Shown in pieces: positions 8,621-15,560 of a stretch of 64,000 nt of DNA. Position 1 is the stretch's first letter. Every line of letters starts with the position of its first letter. The stretch comes from BOG-224 sp963783505 (lineage in GTDB: Bacteria > Acidobacteriota > Terriglobia > Bryobacterales > Bryobacteraceae). A model generated the notes under the pieces. That model worked only from the letters and a program-made list of their open reading frames with translations, ran no database searches and was not told where the DNA came from. The position numbers and the translations under genes are program-made. The stretch is taken from NCBI GenBank assembly GCA_963783505.1, contig CAWAOP010000054.1, forward strand, positions 24,735 through 88,734, in the 5' to 3' direction.

Positions 8621-8755
8621 TCAGCTAAACGTCTTTGTGAACAGGTAGAATGCCAGGATGATCGCGCCCAGATAAATCAGCGCCGCCGCGTACACGCGCC
8701 GCCACGAGCGCAGAAACGGCGGACGCTCTTCCTCGGGCTCCGCATCCGGAGGCAT
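8621..8755 (-). CDS. Small single-pass membrane protein (44 aa)
   Basis: A 44-residue open frame with a clear start and stop. An acidic proline-rich head (MPPDAEPEEERPPF) is followed by the basic stretch LRSWRRVYAA, a single hydrophobic helix (ALIYLGAIILAFYLF) and a short tail (TKTFS). The charge layout predicts an N-in orientation. The codon-level composition (GC-rich third positions) fits real coding sequence. I cannot name a family. It is divergent from the deaminase-like gene, which begins 71 bp away, and it lies downstream of the hairpin cluster. It may be an accessory subunit or a small regulator of a membrane protein. Confidence 0.55.
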   Translation of the reverse strand: MPPDAEPEEERPPFLRSWRRVYAAALIYLGAIILAFYLFTKTFS

Positions 8756-8826
8756 GACCGGAGTTTATCATGCGCGGCCGCCGGTCTCCGCCCGGGTTCC
8801 GCTTTTGCTACAGTGATTGAAAACTC

Positions 8827-9279
8827 ATGCGTAAGATACCGGGCTGGGACCGTTACTACCTTGACATTTGCTCCGCGGTGGCCTGCCGCAGCAAGGACCC
8901 CAACACGCAGATCGGCTGCGTGATCGTCGGACCTAATCACGAGATCCGCTCGACGGGCTACAACTCATTCCCGCGCGGCATTCGCGACGACGTCGCCGAA
9001 CGGCTGGTCCGGCCCGCCAAGTACCTATGGATCGAGCACGCCGAGCGCAATGCCATCTGCAACGCCGCACGCGCCGGTACCGCCACCGAGGGTTGTACCA
9101 TCTACGTCGAGATCATGCCGTGCATGGATTGCGCGAGAGCGGTCGTACAGGCGGGTATCGACGAAGTGGTCATCTCCTCCGCGCGCATGGCGGAGTATTC
9201 GAGCGAGTACTACAACGAGCACTTCGGCATGGTTGAGGTTCTTTTTAGCGAGGCCGGAGTAAAGGTCCGGCGAGTCTAG
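8827..9279 (+). CDS. Deoxycytidylate deaminase-family protein
   Basis: A 150-residue zinc-dependent deaminase related to dCMP deaminase and ComEB, which convert dCMP to dUMP for thymidylate supply. The zinc and catalytic residues are intact: His71 and Glu73 in HAERNAI, and Cys99 and Cys102 in PCMDC. The N-terminal SKDPNTQIGCVIVG is characteristic. The phage and eukaryotic allosteric zinc site is not evident. The gene ends four bases into the stop region of the convergent zinc-ribbon gene. Substrate assignment within the cytidine/deoxycytidylate deaminase clan is by overall pattern only. Confidence 0.9.
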   Translation: MRKIPGWDRYYLDICSAVACRSKDPNTQIGCVIVGPNHEIRSTGYNSFPRGIRDDVAERLVRPAKYLWIEHAERNAICNAARAGTATEGCTIYVEIMPCMDCARAVVQAGIDEVVISSARMAEYSSEYYNEHFGMVEVLFSEAGVKVRRV

Positions 9280-9518
9280 AAGGACTGCTCGACCTGGAGT
9301 GGACCGGCGAGCCGCGGATTCAGTTCGTCAACTCTCTGTAGTCTCGTATAAAAGCGCTTCTGACAGCAGCGGCAGCGGAACGGGTCAAGCCGCACGGACT
9401 TCATCAAGTTGTCCAATAGCTTTTCCATTTGCGACTTGCGCACATCCCGGCTTCCGCACGAAGGGCATCTCACGATGTCGGGGCTGGTATCAATCGGTTT
9501 GTAGGAATGTACGACCAT
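9276..9518 (-). CDS. Small zinc-ribbon protein
   Basis: An 80-residue protein with two zinc knuckles: Cys18-x2-Cys21 (CPSC) and Cys49-x2-Cys52 (CRCC), separated by about 27 mostly basic and hydrophobic residues (MEKLLDNLMKSVRLDPFRC). This is the layout of a minimal zinc ribbon, often nucleic-acid or protein binding. I do not recognise a specific family or function. It is convergent with the deaminase gene and overlaps it by four bases. No partner gene on the same strand is close by. Confidence 0.72.
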   Translation of the reverse strand: MVVHSYKPIDTSPDIVRCPSCGSRDVRKSQMEKLLDNLMKSVRLDPFRCRCCQKRFYTRLQRVDELNPRLAGPLQVEQSF

Positions 9519-9703
9519 AAGCCGTGTACTTACTACCGTAATTCAATGGTAAGTGGCACAGCTTAGTTAGGCAATAGATCTGGGGGCTGGTACTCGCGCA
9601 GAACCGTACTGGCGCGGCTAGCAGATTCTCGCGAAATACCAGTACCATGACCTGCGCGTCATTAGTACTCCCAAAGCAAATGCGGGTGAAGAACGGACGC
9701 TAT

Positions 9704-10897
9704 TCACGCGGCGCAGCTCTGCCGCCACTTGACTATTTCGCCGGCTAAAGAATCGCGCACGGTAGTGTACTGAGGATCGTCGTACCCGTTTGTACGCTCA
9801 CGCGGATCGGCCTGCAAATCGAAGAGATCGCCCGGGCCTTTGCCTTCGTCGCGCAGAACGAGTTTGTAGCGGGTATCGCGCACCATCTCGGTGTTGCCGA
9901 GCTTGCTGAACTGCACGTTTCGCCACTCTGCCTTTTTCGGGAGCGGCGCGACTTGGAGCAGCGGAGCGTAGCTGCGGCCACACGACTTTCCCGGCGGGAT
10001 CTGGGCAAACTCGCAAACGGTTGGCAGGAAATCGCAGGCGCCTATCCCCTCCGGCCGCGACGTCTGCGGCGGCATGCGAACCGGCCAGCTCCAGATCATC
10101 GGCGTGGAAACGGCTTCCTGATACATATTGATGGGGTCCGATCCGCCGCTCGATCCCCACAACCCGTGACGTCCGTAAAGCGCCCCGCAGGTAGAGGTGA
10201 ATACAACCACGGAGGTGTCCGTGAACTCACGCTCGTTCAGCTTCGCCAGGATGACGCCGATCTGGTCGTCGACGGCCGTGATCGCCGCCGCGACGGTGCG
10301 CAAGGCGCCGAGGAGATCGATGAGCCCTTCCCGCCCCTGCCGGGCGGACGGCGAGGGCGGTTCGGACGGGAACGCGCTTTCAAACCGGGCCTGCGCGTAC
10401 ATATCGGCGTACTTCCGGTCCACTCCGGCGTAAGGCGGAATCAAACTCCGGTACCAGGCTTCGAAAAAGAACGGCTTGCCGGCCGCCTGCGCGTCGAGGA
10501 ACTTTACGGCGGCTCCGGCCACGGCGGCCGGTTCGCCCGCCGAGTTTCCGCAAGCGTAGCCCGCGCCCGCGAGGGTCCTGGCCAGCGACGGATCGCCTTC
10601 CGCGATCATGTCCGCGCCCTTAAGCTGCAGCGCCGTGCGTCCGGTCAGCAGCGAGGCGCGCGCCGGGCCGGGCGCCGGCGAAGCCGTGAAGTGGTTCTGC
10701 AATCGCACTCCCGTCTGAGAAAGCCGGTTGATACTCGGCGTACGCACATCCTTGCCGCCGTAACAAGCCAGAATCCAACTGGGCAGGTAGTCCACAAGAA
10801 TCAGGACCACATTCGGGCGAACCGGCGGCGTCTTGGCCCCGGCAAGGCCGGGCAGCGCCAGACCGCCGGCAACGAATTCTCGTCGGGAAAGTTGCAT
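9704..10897 (-). CDS. Degenerate sulfatase-family protein with Tat-type signal
   Basis: A 397-residue protein with the alkaline-phosphatase/sulfatase fold pattern: SRREFV leader (Tat or lipobox-free signal), NVVLILVDYLPSWILACYG, TPSINRLSQTGVRLQNH, ASLLTGR, YRSLIPPYAG, HGLWG and DPRERTNGYDDP near the end. Key catalytic residues are changed. The formylglycine precursor (C/S-x-P-x-R) reads P76-G-P78-A-R80, the second metal aspartate is Tyr37, the ligand pair in FTSDHG reads T236-C237, and the lysine after HGLWG is serine. Length is a little short for the family. I infer a secreted protein that has lost sulfatase chemistry, or a divergent hydrolase. Confidence 0.82.
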   Translation of the reverse strand: MQLSRREFVAGGLALPGLAGAKTPPVRPNVVLILVDYLPSWILACYGGKDVRTPSINRLSQTGVRLQNHFTASPAPGPARASLLTGRTALQLKGADMIAEGDPSLARTLAGAGYACGNSAGEPAAVAGAAVKFLDAQAAGKPFFFEAWYRSLIPPYAGVDRKYADMYAQARFESAFPSEPPSPSARQGREGLIDLLGALRTVAAAITAVDDQIGVILAKLNEREFTDTSVVVFTSTCGALYGRHGLWGSSGGSDPINMYQEAVSTPMIWSWPVRMPPQTSRPEGIGACDFLPTVCEFAQIPPGKSCGRSYAPLLQVAPLPKKAEWRNVQFSKLGNTEMVRDTRYKLVLRDEGKGPGDLFDLQADPRERTNGYDDPQYTTVRDSLAGEIVKWRQSCAA

Positions 10898-10967
10898 GGC
10901 TGAACCCTAAGTATATAAGTACGCGCTTGTTGCGGAGCGGCGCTCGGCATTATATTTGTCTAGGACC

Positions 10968-11663
10968 ATGAATCTTCCGAATGCGCTGACGATTCTCCGG
11001 ATCTTTTTCGTGCCGTTGCTGGTGGCCGCGCTCGTGCAGCAGCCCAACAACGGAGTGAACGTTCCGGGATTCACGCATTCGCAGGATTGGCTGGCGCTGG
11101 CCATTTTTCTGGCCGCCGCCGCTACCGATACGCTCGACGGTTACCTGGCGCGCCGCTGGAAACAGGTGACCACCATCGGTACCCTGCTCGACCCCGTGGC
11201 GGACAAGCTCCTGATTTCGGCGGCTTTGATTTCGCTGGTGCAGGTGCGGGCGCTGCCGGGTTGGATGGCGATCCTGATCGTAGGCCGCGAGTTCGCGGTC
11301 TCGGGCCTGCGCAGCATCGCCGCCGCCGAAGGCTACACCATACGCGCCAGCGATCTGGGCAAGACCAAGATGGTCTCCCAGGTGGTGGCCGTTTCATGCG
11401 TCCTGCTTTCCAGAAGCTATCCGAGCCTGCACACGCCGGGCATGGGGCTGATGTGGGTGGTGGCCTTCTTCTCGGTTGCCTCGGCCGTAAGCTACTTCCG
11501 GAAGTTCTGGCGTAAGGTCAACGAGCGCATCAAACACCGCCGCCGGCGGGAGTTGCTGACCCTGGAAGGCAAGAGCCAGCGGGCCGCACGCCGGCGCCGA
11601 AAGACCGGGAAAACGGCCGCCGCAGTAGCCGACGCCGGGGTAAAGCCGCCCAATCCGCTTTGA
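10968..11663 (+). CDS. pgsA: CDP-diacylglycerol-glycerol-3-phosphate 3-phosphatidyltransferase
   Basis: A 231-residue integral membrane enzyme that makes phosphatidylglycerol phosphate, the first committed step to phosphatidylglycerol and cardiolipin. The CDP-alcohol phosphotransferase signature is complete (TDTLDGYLARR, then GTLLDPVADKL), and the N-terminus MNLPNALTILRIFFVPLL is typical of PgsA. I chose ATG at 10968 over TTG at 10956 because homologues begin MNLPN. The C-terminus carries an unusually long basic tail (about 45 residues, RRRRELLTLEGKSQ onward) that may face the cytoplasm. It is convergent with galU. Confidence 0.95.
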   Translation: MNLPNALTILRIFFVPLLVAALVQQPNNGVNVPGFTHSQDWLALAIFLAAAATDTLDGYLARRWKQVTTIGTLLDPVADKLLISAALISLVQVRALPGWMAILIVGREFAVSGLRSIAAAEGYTIRASDLGKTKMVSQVVAVSCVLLSRSYPSLHTPGMGLMWVVAFFSVASAVSYFRKFWRKVNERIKHRRRRELLTLEGKSQRAARRRRKTGKTAAAVADAGVKPPNPL

Positions 11664-11735
11664 GTGTTGCGCTTCGCGACAGGGCAATTCCTCCGCGGAA
11701 GCGCCCGGATCTGGCTGCCCCGGTTCTGTGGCTGG

Positions 11736-12620
11736 CTAAAGCTTCAACCCTTTGAGGTATTCCCGGAACGCCTCTCCGAGTCCCGGCCGCTGCAAGGCGA
11801 TCTCCACCGTGGCTTTCAGGAATCCCAGCTTGTCGCCGGCGTCGTAACGAGTTCCCTCGAAGCGGTAGGCGTAGATCGGGCGTTTCCGCAGCAGATGCTC
11901 CAATGCGTCGGTGAGCTGGATCTCGCCTCCGGCTCCCGGCCGGATCGCTTGCAAGGAGTCGAACACCTCCGGCGTCAGCACGTAGCGGCCTATAATCGCC
12001 AAATTGGAGGGCGCTTCCGCCGCCGTGGGTTTCTCCACCATATCGCGGATGCGATACACGCGATCTTTCGAGCCGTGTTGCAGAACGGGCTCGGCGTCAA
12101 TGACGCCATAGGCGGAGATCTGGTCGCGGGGCACTTCCATGACCGCCAGAACCGGCGCATGAAAGAACTCATGTACGTCGAGAAGCTGGCGCAGGCACGG
12201 CGTCTTCCCGACGATCACATCATCGGCCAGCACTACGGCGAACGGTTCCTCGCCGACCAAGTCCATCGAACGAAGAACCGCGTGCCCCAAACCCAGCGCC
12301 TCCTTCTGGCGCACATACGAGACGTCGATCATGTCCGATATGGCCCGGACTCGCGCCAGCAGTTCGTCTTTCCCGCGCGTCTGGAGCAGGTTCTCGAGTT
12401 CAAAGCTCACATCGAAGTGATCTTCGATGGCCGATTTCCCGCGCCCCGTTACGATGATGATGTTCTTGATCCCAGACTGCGCCGCTTCCTCCACGCCGTA
12501 TTGAATGATGGGCTTGTCGACGATCGGCAGCATCTCCTTCGGCTGGGCTTTGGTCGCGGGAAGGAACCGCGTGCCCAGTCCTGCTGCGGGAAATACGGCT
12601 TTGCGGACTTTGACTGTCAT
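11736..12620 (-). CDS. galU: UTP-glucose-1-phosphate uridylyltransferase
   Basis: A 294-residue enzyme that makes UDP-glucose from UTP and glucose-1-phosphate for envelope polysaccharides. The nucleotide-binding signature KAVFPAAGLGTRFLPATKA and KEMLPIVDKPIIQYGVEEA are textbook GalU. GKSAIEDHFD, VLADDVIVG and MVEKP also match. The length is normal for bacterial GalU, and the gene is complete. It is divergent from the ferredoxin gene and convergent with pgsA. It draws on the same glucose-1-phosphate pool as glgC 4 kb away, but there is no operon link. Confidence 0.96.
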   Translation of the reverse strand: MTVKVRKAVFPAAGLGTRFLPATKAQPKEMLPIVDKPIIQYGVEEAAQSGIKNIIIVTGRGKSAIEDHFDVSFELENLLQTRGKDELLARVRAISDMIDVSYVRQKEALGLGHAVLRSMDLVGEEPFAVVLADDVIVGKTPCLRQLLDVHEFFHAPVLAVMEVPRDQISAYGVIDAEPVLQHGSKDRVYRIRDMVEKPTAAEAPSNLAIIGRYVLTPEVFDSLQAIRPGAGGEIQLTDALEHLLRKRPIYAYRFEGTRYDAGDKLGFLKATVEIALQRPGLGEAFREYLKGLKL

Positions 12621-12721
12621 CTTTCGCAGTTTGACGCCATTGCGCGACGTTTCGCAACTGGCAAATTGTGTTTTTCGTACGGACTGTGATATGTTCGGAT
12701 CGATCTGGGGGAGACTATTCG

Positions 12722-12982
12722 ATGGCCTACGTTATCGCAGAACCCTGCATCGGCACCAAAGACACCGCTTGCGTTGACGCCTGCCCGGTGGATTGCATTC
12801 ATCCGAAAAAGGACGAGGCCGGCTTCGCCGAAGCCGAACTGCTCTACATCGATCCGGTGGAGTGCATCGATTGCGGCGCGTGCGTGCCGGTCTGTCCCGT
12901 CTCGGCGATCTTCGCTCTGGACGACCTGCCCGAAAAGTGGAACGAGTTCACCGCCAGGAACGCCGCGTATTACGGCCGGTAA
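12722..12982 (+). CDS. Ferredoxin, 7Fe/8Fe type
   Basis: An 86-residue bacterial ferredoxin. The cysteine pattern is Cys9, Cys17, Cys21, Cys25 in the N-terminal half and Cys48, Cys51, Cys54, Cys58 in CIDCGACVPVCPV. The C-x7-C spacing at the first cluster is that of FdxA-like proteins holding one [3Fe-4S] and one [4Fe-4S] cluster. ATG at 12722 is preceded by a purine-rich ribosome site (GGGGGAGA), and the in-frame extension upstream has no family similarity. The end overlaps the convergent queD end by 13 bp. It is a general electron carrier and no dedicated partner is evident here. Confidence 0.94.
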   Translation: MAYVIAEPCIGTKDTACVDACPVDCIHPKKDEAGFAEAELLYIDPVECIDCGACVPVCPVSAIFALDDLPEKWNEFTARNAAYYGR

Positions 12983-13341
12983 GTCGCGCTGGCCGTGTCG
13001 GTCTCCCATAGCCGCACGAACGCGATGCGAGCGCCGGGCTTGTCCGCCAACTCTCCACTCACCGCGTCGTAGATGTGCTTGGCGATGTTTTCGGCGGATG
13101 GATTGAGGCTGTCGAACGGCGGGATATCGTTGAGCCACTGATGGTCCAGCCGGTCGATGACCGCGTGCAAAATGCGCTTCAGCTCCACGAAGTCGATGAG
13201 CAGGCCCGCCGCGTCCAGTCGCTCGCCGGCGACGCCCAACTCGCACCGGTAATTGTGCCCGTGCGGGTTTTCGCACTTGCCGTGATAGTTTCGAAGGGCA
13301 TGACCCGCCGCGAACGTCTCTTCAATCGTCGCTTCGAACAT
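12970..13341 (-). CDS. queD: 6-carboxytetrahydropterin synthase / 6-pyruvoyltetrahydropterin synthase homologue
   Basis: A 123-residue QueD/PTPS-family enzyme, most likely converting dihydroneopterin triphosphate to 6-carboxytetrahydropterin in queuosine and deazapurine synthesis. Zinc ligands His14, His27 and His29 (AAGHAL, NPHGH) and the catalytic Cys23 of CENPHGH are visible, and the closing WETDTASATY supplies the conserved glutamate. The length is typical. The start overlaps the end of dinG by 20 bp on the same strand, so translation may be coupled. No other queuosine gene is in the window, so the pathway is inferred from the family. Confidence 0.9.
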   Translation of the reverse strand: MFEATIEETFAAGHALRNYHGKCENPHGHNYRCELGVAGERLDAAGLLIDFVELKRILHAVIDRLDHQWLNDIPPFDSLNPSAENIAKHIYDAVSGELADKPGARIAFVRLWETDTASATYRP

Positions 13342-15265
13342 CGAAAAACTTCTCCACGTCTGCCAACTCGGTGGTGAATGCGTACGGCGGGAGACTATCG
13401 AAGAACACCCGGCCGTACCGCTGCCGGCCGATCCGGTTATCCAGCAGGACCAGCACGCCGCGATCGCTCTTGCCGCGGATCAGCCTTCCGAATCCCTGTT
13501 TGAGCGCGATGGCCGCTTGAGGAACCTGGTAGTCGTAGAATGGATTCCCTCCGGCAGCCCTGATGCTTTCGATCCGCGCTCCCACAACCGGATCGCTCGG
13601 AACCGCGAATGGCAGTTTATCTATGATAACGCAGCTTAGCTGTTCTCCCGGCACGTCCACGCCTTGCCAGAACGACGATGTCGCGAAGAGCACGGCGTGC
13701 GGAGTGGACCGGAATTCCTCCAGCAAAGCGCTCCTCGGACCCGTGCCCTGGAGCAGCGTCGGATATTCGATTTCAAACGACGCGATGTCGTGGATGGCGC
13801 GCATCTGCTGATAGCTGGTGAACAGAACGAACGCGCGCCCGCGGCTGGCCCGCAGGATCTTGATCACCTCTTCGGCCGCGGCTTTCGTGAATGCGAGACT
13901 GCGCGGCTCGGGCAAATGCTCCGGAACGTAAAGCAGCGCCTGCCGGTGGTAGTCGAAGTGCCCTCCGACGATCAGATTTCGCGCGCCTCTCGCGCCCAGC
14001 CTCCGCTCGAGGTACTCGAACGTCCCGGCGACGGCAAGGGTCGCGGAGGTGAGCACCACGGTATCCACACGGTTGAACAGCCGCTCGGAGAGAATCGAGG
14101 AGACGTTGATAGGCGTGGCCTGCAGAAAGCAGCCGCGCCCGCGCGTTTCCACCCAGTACACGTATTCTTCGTCGTCGGATTCGAGCACGAAACGCAGCTT
14201 GCGCCGCAGTTCCTCCGCGCGGCCCACAAGCGGAAAGACCTCCTCGGGCGGATTCTGCATCGCCTTCAGGTGCGAGACAACCAGATCGAGCCCCGCCAGA
14301 ACGTCGGAGTAAATTTCGGAATTATTTTCGCGGAACCCGTCGCGCCCCTGGAAAGCGGCGCGGCGATCGTTCCCGCCGAACAGCGCGAAGAACTGGAGGG
14401 TCAGCTCGTCGAGCCGCTCCAGAATGCGATCCAGTTCCGGCGCGCCGAACTTCTTGGCGCGCGCGACGGCCGAGATATCGCGCCCCAACTCGTGGAATTG
14501 GTAATTGCTGACGCTCACGCCGAAATACTGGCCGGCAACGTCTTCGATGTCGTGCGCTTCGTCGAAGACGATGGCGTGGTATTCCGGCAGGACGCCGCCT
14601 TCGTGGTCTTCGTCTTTGAGAGCGAGGTCGGCGAAGAACAGGTGGTGATTGACGATGATAACGTCGCTTTCGGCCGCGCGCTGGCGCATGAGAGTGAGGA
14701 AACACTTTCGAATGCTTGGGCACTTCTGCCCGGCGCACAAATCGCTGCGCGCGTCGATCTTGTTCCACGCCGTGCTGGCTTCGGGAAGTTTCTTGATTTC
14801 GGCGCGGTCGCCAAATTCGGTGGTCTTTTCCCAGTCGCGAATAATCTGGAAATCGGCTACTTCTTCAAGGCCGGCCAGCACGGGCTCCTTCTGCGCGTCA
14901 TAGATTTTCTGCCGGCAGGCGTAGTTGTTCCGTCCCTTCATGTAGCAAACGCGCAGCGGCCGCGGAAAATGTTTTTGAAGAAACGGAACGTCCTTGAAGA
15001 AAAGCTGCTCCTGAAGGTTCTTCGTGCCCGTGGAGACGATGATGCGCTTGCCCGAAAGCAACGCGGGAACCAGGTAGGCCAGCGTCTTACCCGTGCCCGT
15101 GCCGGCCTCGACAATCAAGTGTCGCTTTTCGGCCAGCGCGGATTCGACGGCCTCCGCCATCTCCACCTGCCCCGAGCGGTACTCGTAATTCGGGTGCCAT
15201 TTGGCCAGCGCGCCGTACGGCGTGAAGAACTTGCGCGCGCTAGCTATGCGGACCTCTGCCGGCAT
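13322..15265 (-). CDS. dinG: ATP-dependent DNA helicase of the DinG/XPD type
   Basis: A 647-residue superfamily 2 helicase. Walker A is VEAGTGTGKTLAYLVPAL, the Walker B/DEAH box is VFDEAHDIEDVAGQYF, and motif VI is QGFGRLIRGKSDRGVLVLLD. The cysteines between motifs I and II (CYMKGRNNYAC, CAGQKCPSIRKC) suit the iron-sulfur cluster domain of this group, which unwinds forked DNA, R-loops and G-quadruplexes. The length suits the short DinG/YoaA group without an exonuclease domain. It is upstream of queD with a 20-bp overlap. Confidence 0.92.
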   Translation of the reverse strand: MPAEVRIASARKFFTPYGALAKWHPNYEYRSGQVEMAEAVESALAEKRHLIVEAGTGTGKTLAYLVPALLSGKRIIVSTGTKNLQEQLFFKDVPFLQKHFPRPLRVCYMKGRNNYACRQKIYDAQKEPVLAGLEEVADFQIIRDWEKTTEFGDRAEIKKLPEASTAWNKIDARSDLCAGQKCPSIRKCFLTLMRQRAAESDVIIVNHHLFFADLALKDEDHEGGVLPEYHAIVFDEAHDIEDVAGQYFGVSVSNYQFHELGRDISAVARAKKFGAPELDRILERLDELTLQFFALFGGNDRRAAFQGRDGFRENNSEIYSDVLAGLDLVVSHLKAMQNPPEEVFPLVGRAEELRRKLRFVLESDDEEYVYWVETRGRGCFLQATPINVSSILSERLFNRVDTVVLTSATLAVAGTFEYLERRLGARGARNLIVGGHFDYHRQALLYVPEHLPEPRSLAFTKAAAEEVIKILRASRGRAFVLFTSYQQMRAIHDIASFEIEYPTLLQGTGPRSALLEEFRSTPHAVLFATSSFWQGVDVPGEQLSCVIIDKLPFAVPSDPVVGARIESIRAAGGNPFYDYQVPQAAIALKQGFGRLIRGKSDRGVLVLLDNRIGRQRYGRVFFDSLPPYAFTTELADVEKFFDVRSDD

Positions 15266-15347
15266 CGGGATGATTCGATTTTAACGTGAGCGGGGCGGGC
15301 GATTCGCTATGCGTGGCCTGACATCGGCCCGTTTCCGTGGCGCTTCG

Positions 15348-15528
15348 GTTACCGTGCCGCGAGCGCAAGCGAGCGGTCGGGTGGGGGCTGAGGCCGCGCC
15401 GATGCCCGCTGAAAAAACTGAAATCTGGCGGCCCGCGCTCGCCAATCCAGATGGCTGTCTCGCGCGAATGGCCTGTCAAAAACTTCGCCATTCGCCCGAC
15501 CGCTCGCTTGCGCTCGCGGCACGGTAAC
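15348..15528. repeat. MITE-like element with perfect 34-bp inverted repeats
   Basis: A perfect 34-base inverted repeat (15348-15381 and 15495-15528), starting gttaccgtgccgcgagcgca, encloses a 113-bp spacer. Each arm also contains a smaller imperfect palindrome (gcgagcgcaagcgagcg). No protein is encoded in the spacer. It sits between the dinG start and the end of the unrecognised gene at 15561-17393. The perfect arms suggest recent mobility or strong structural selection. Confidence 0.85.
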
Positions 15529-15560
15529 GGCGCGGCTCAGGATCGCGCGGCGCGACGCGC

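Noticed and set aside
13664..15289. A long open frame on the plus strand opposite dinG
   Set aside because: High GC leaves long stop-free antisense frames. The minus strand has clear helicase motifs and the plus frame has none.
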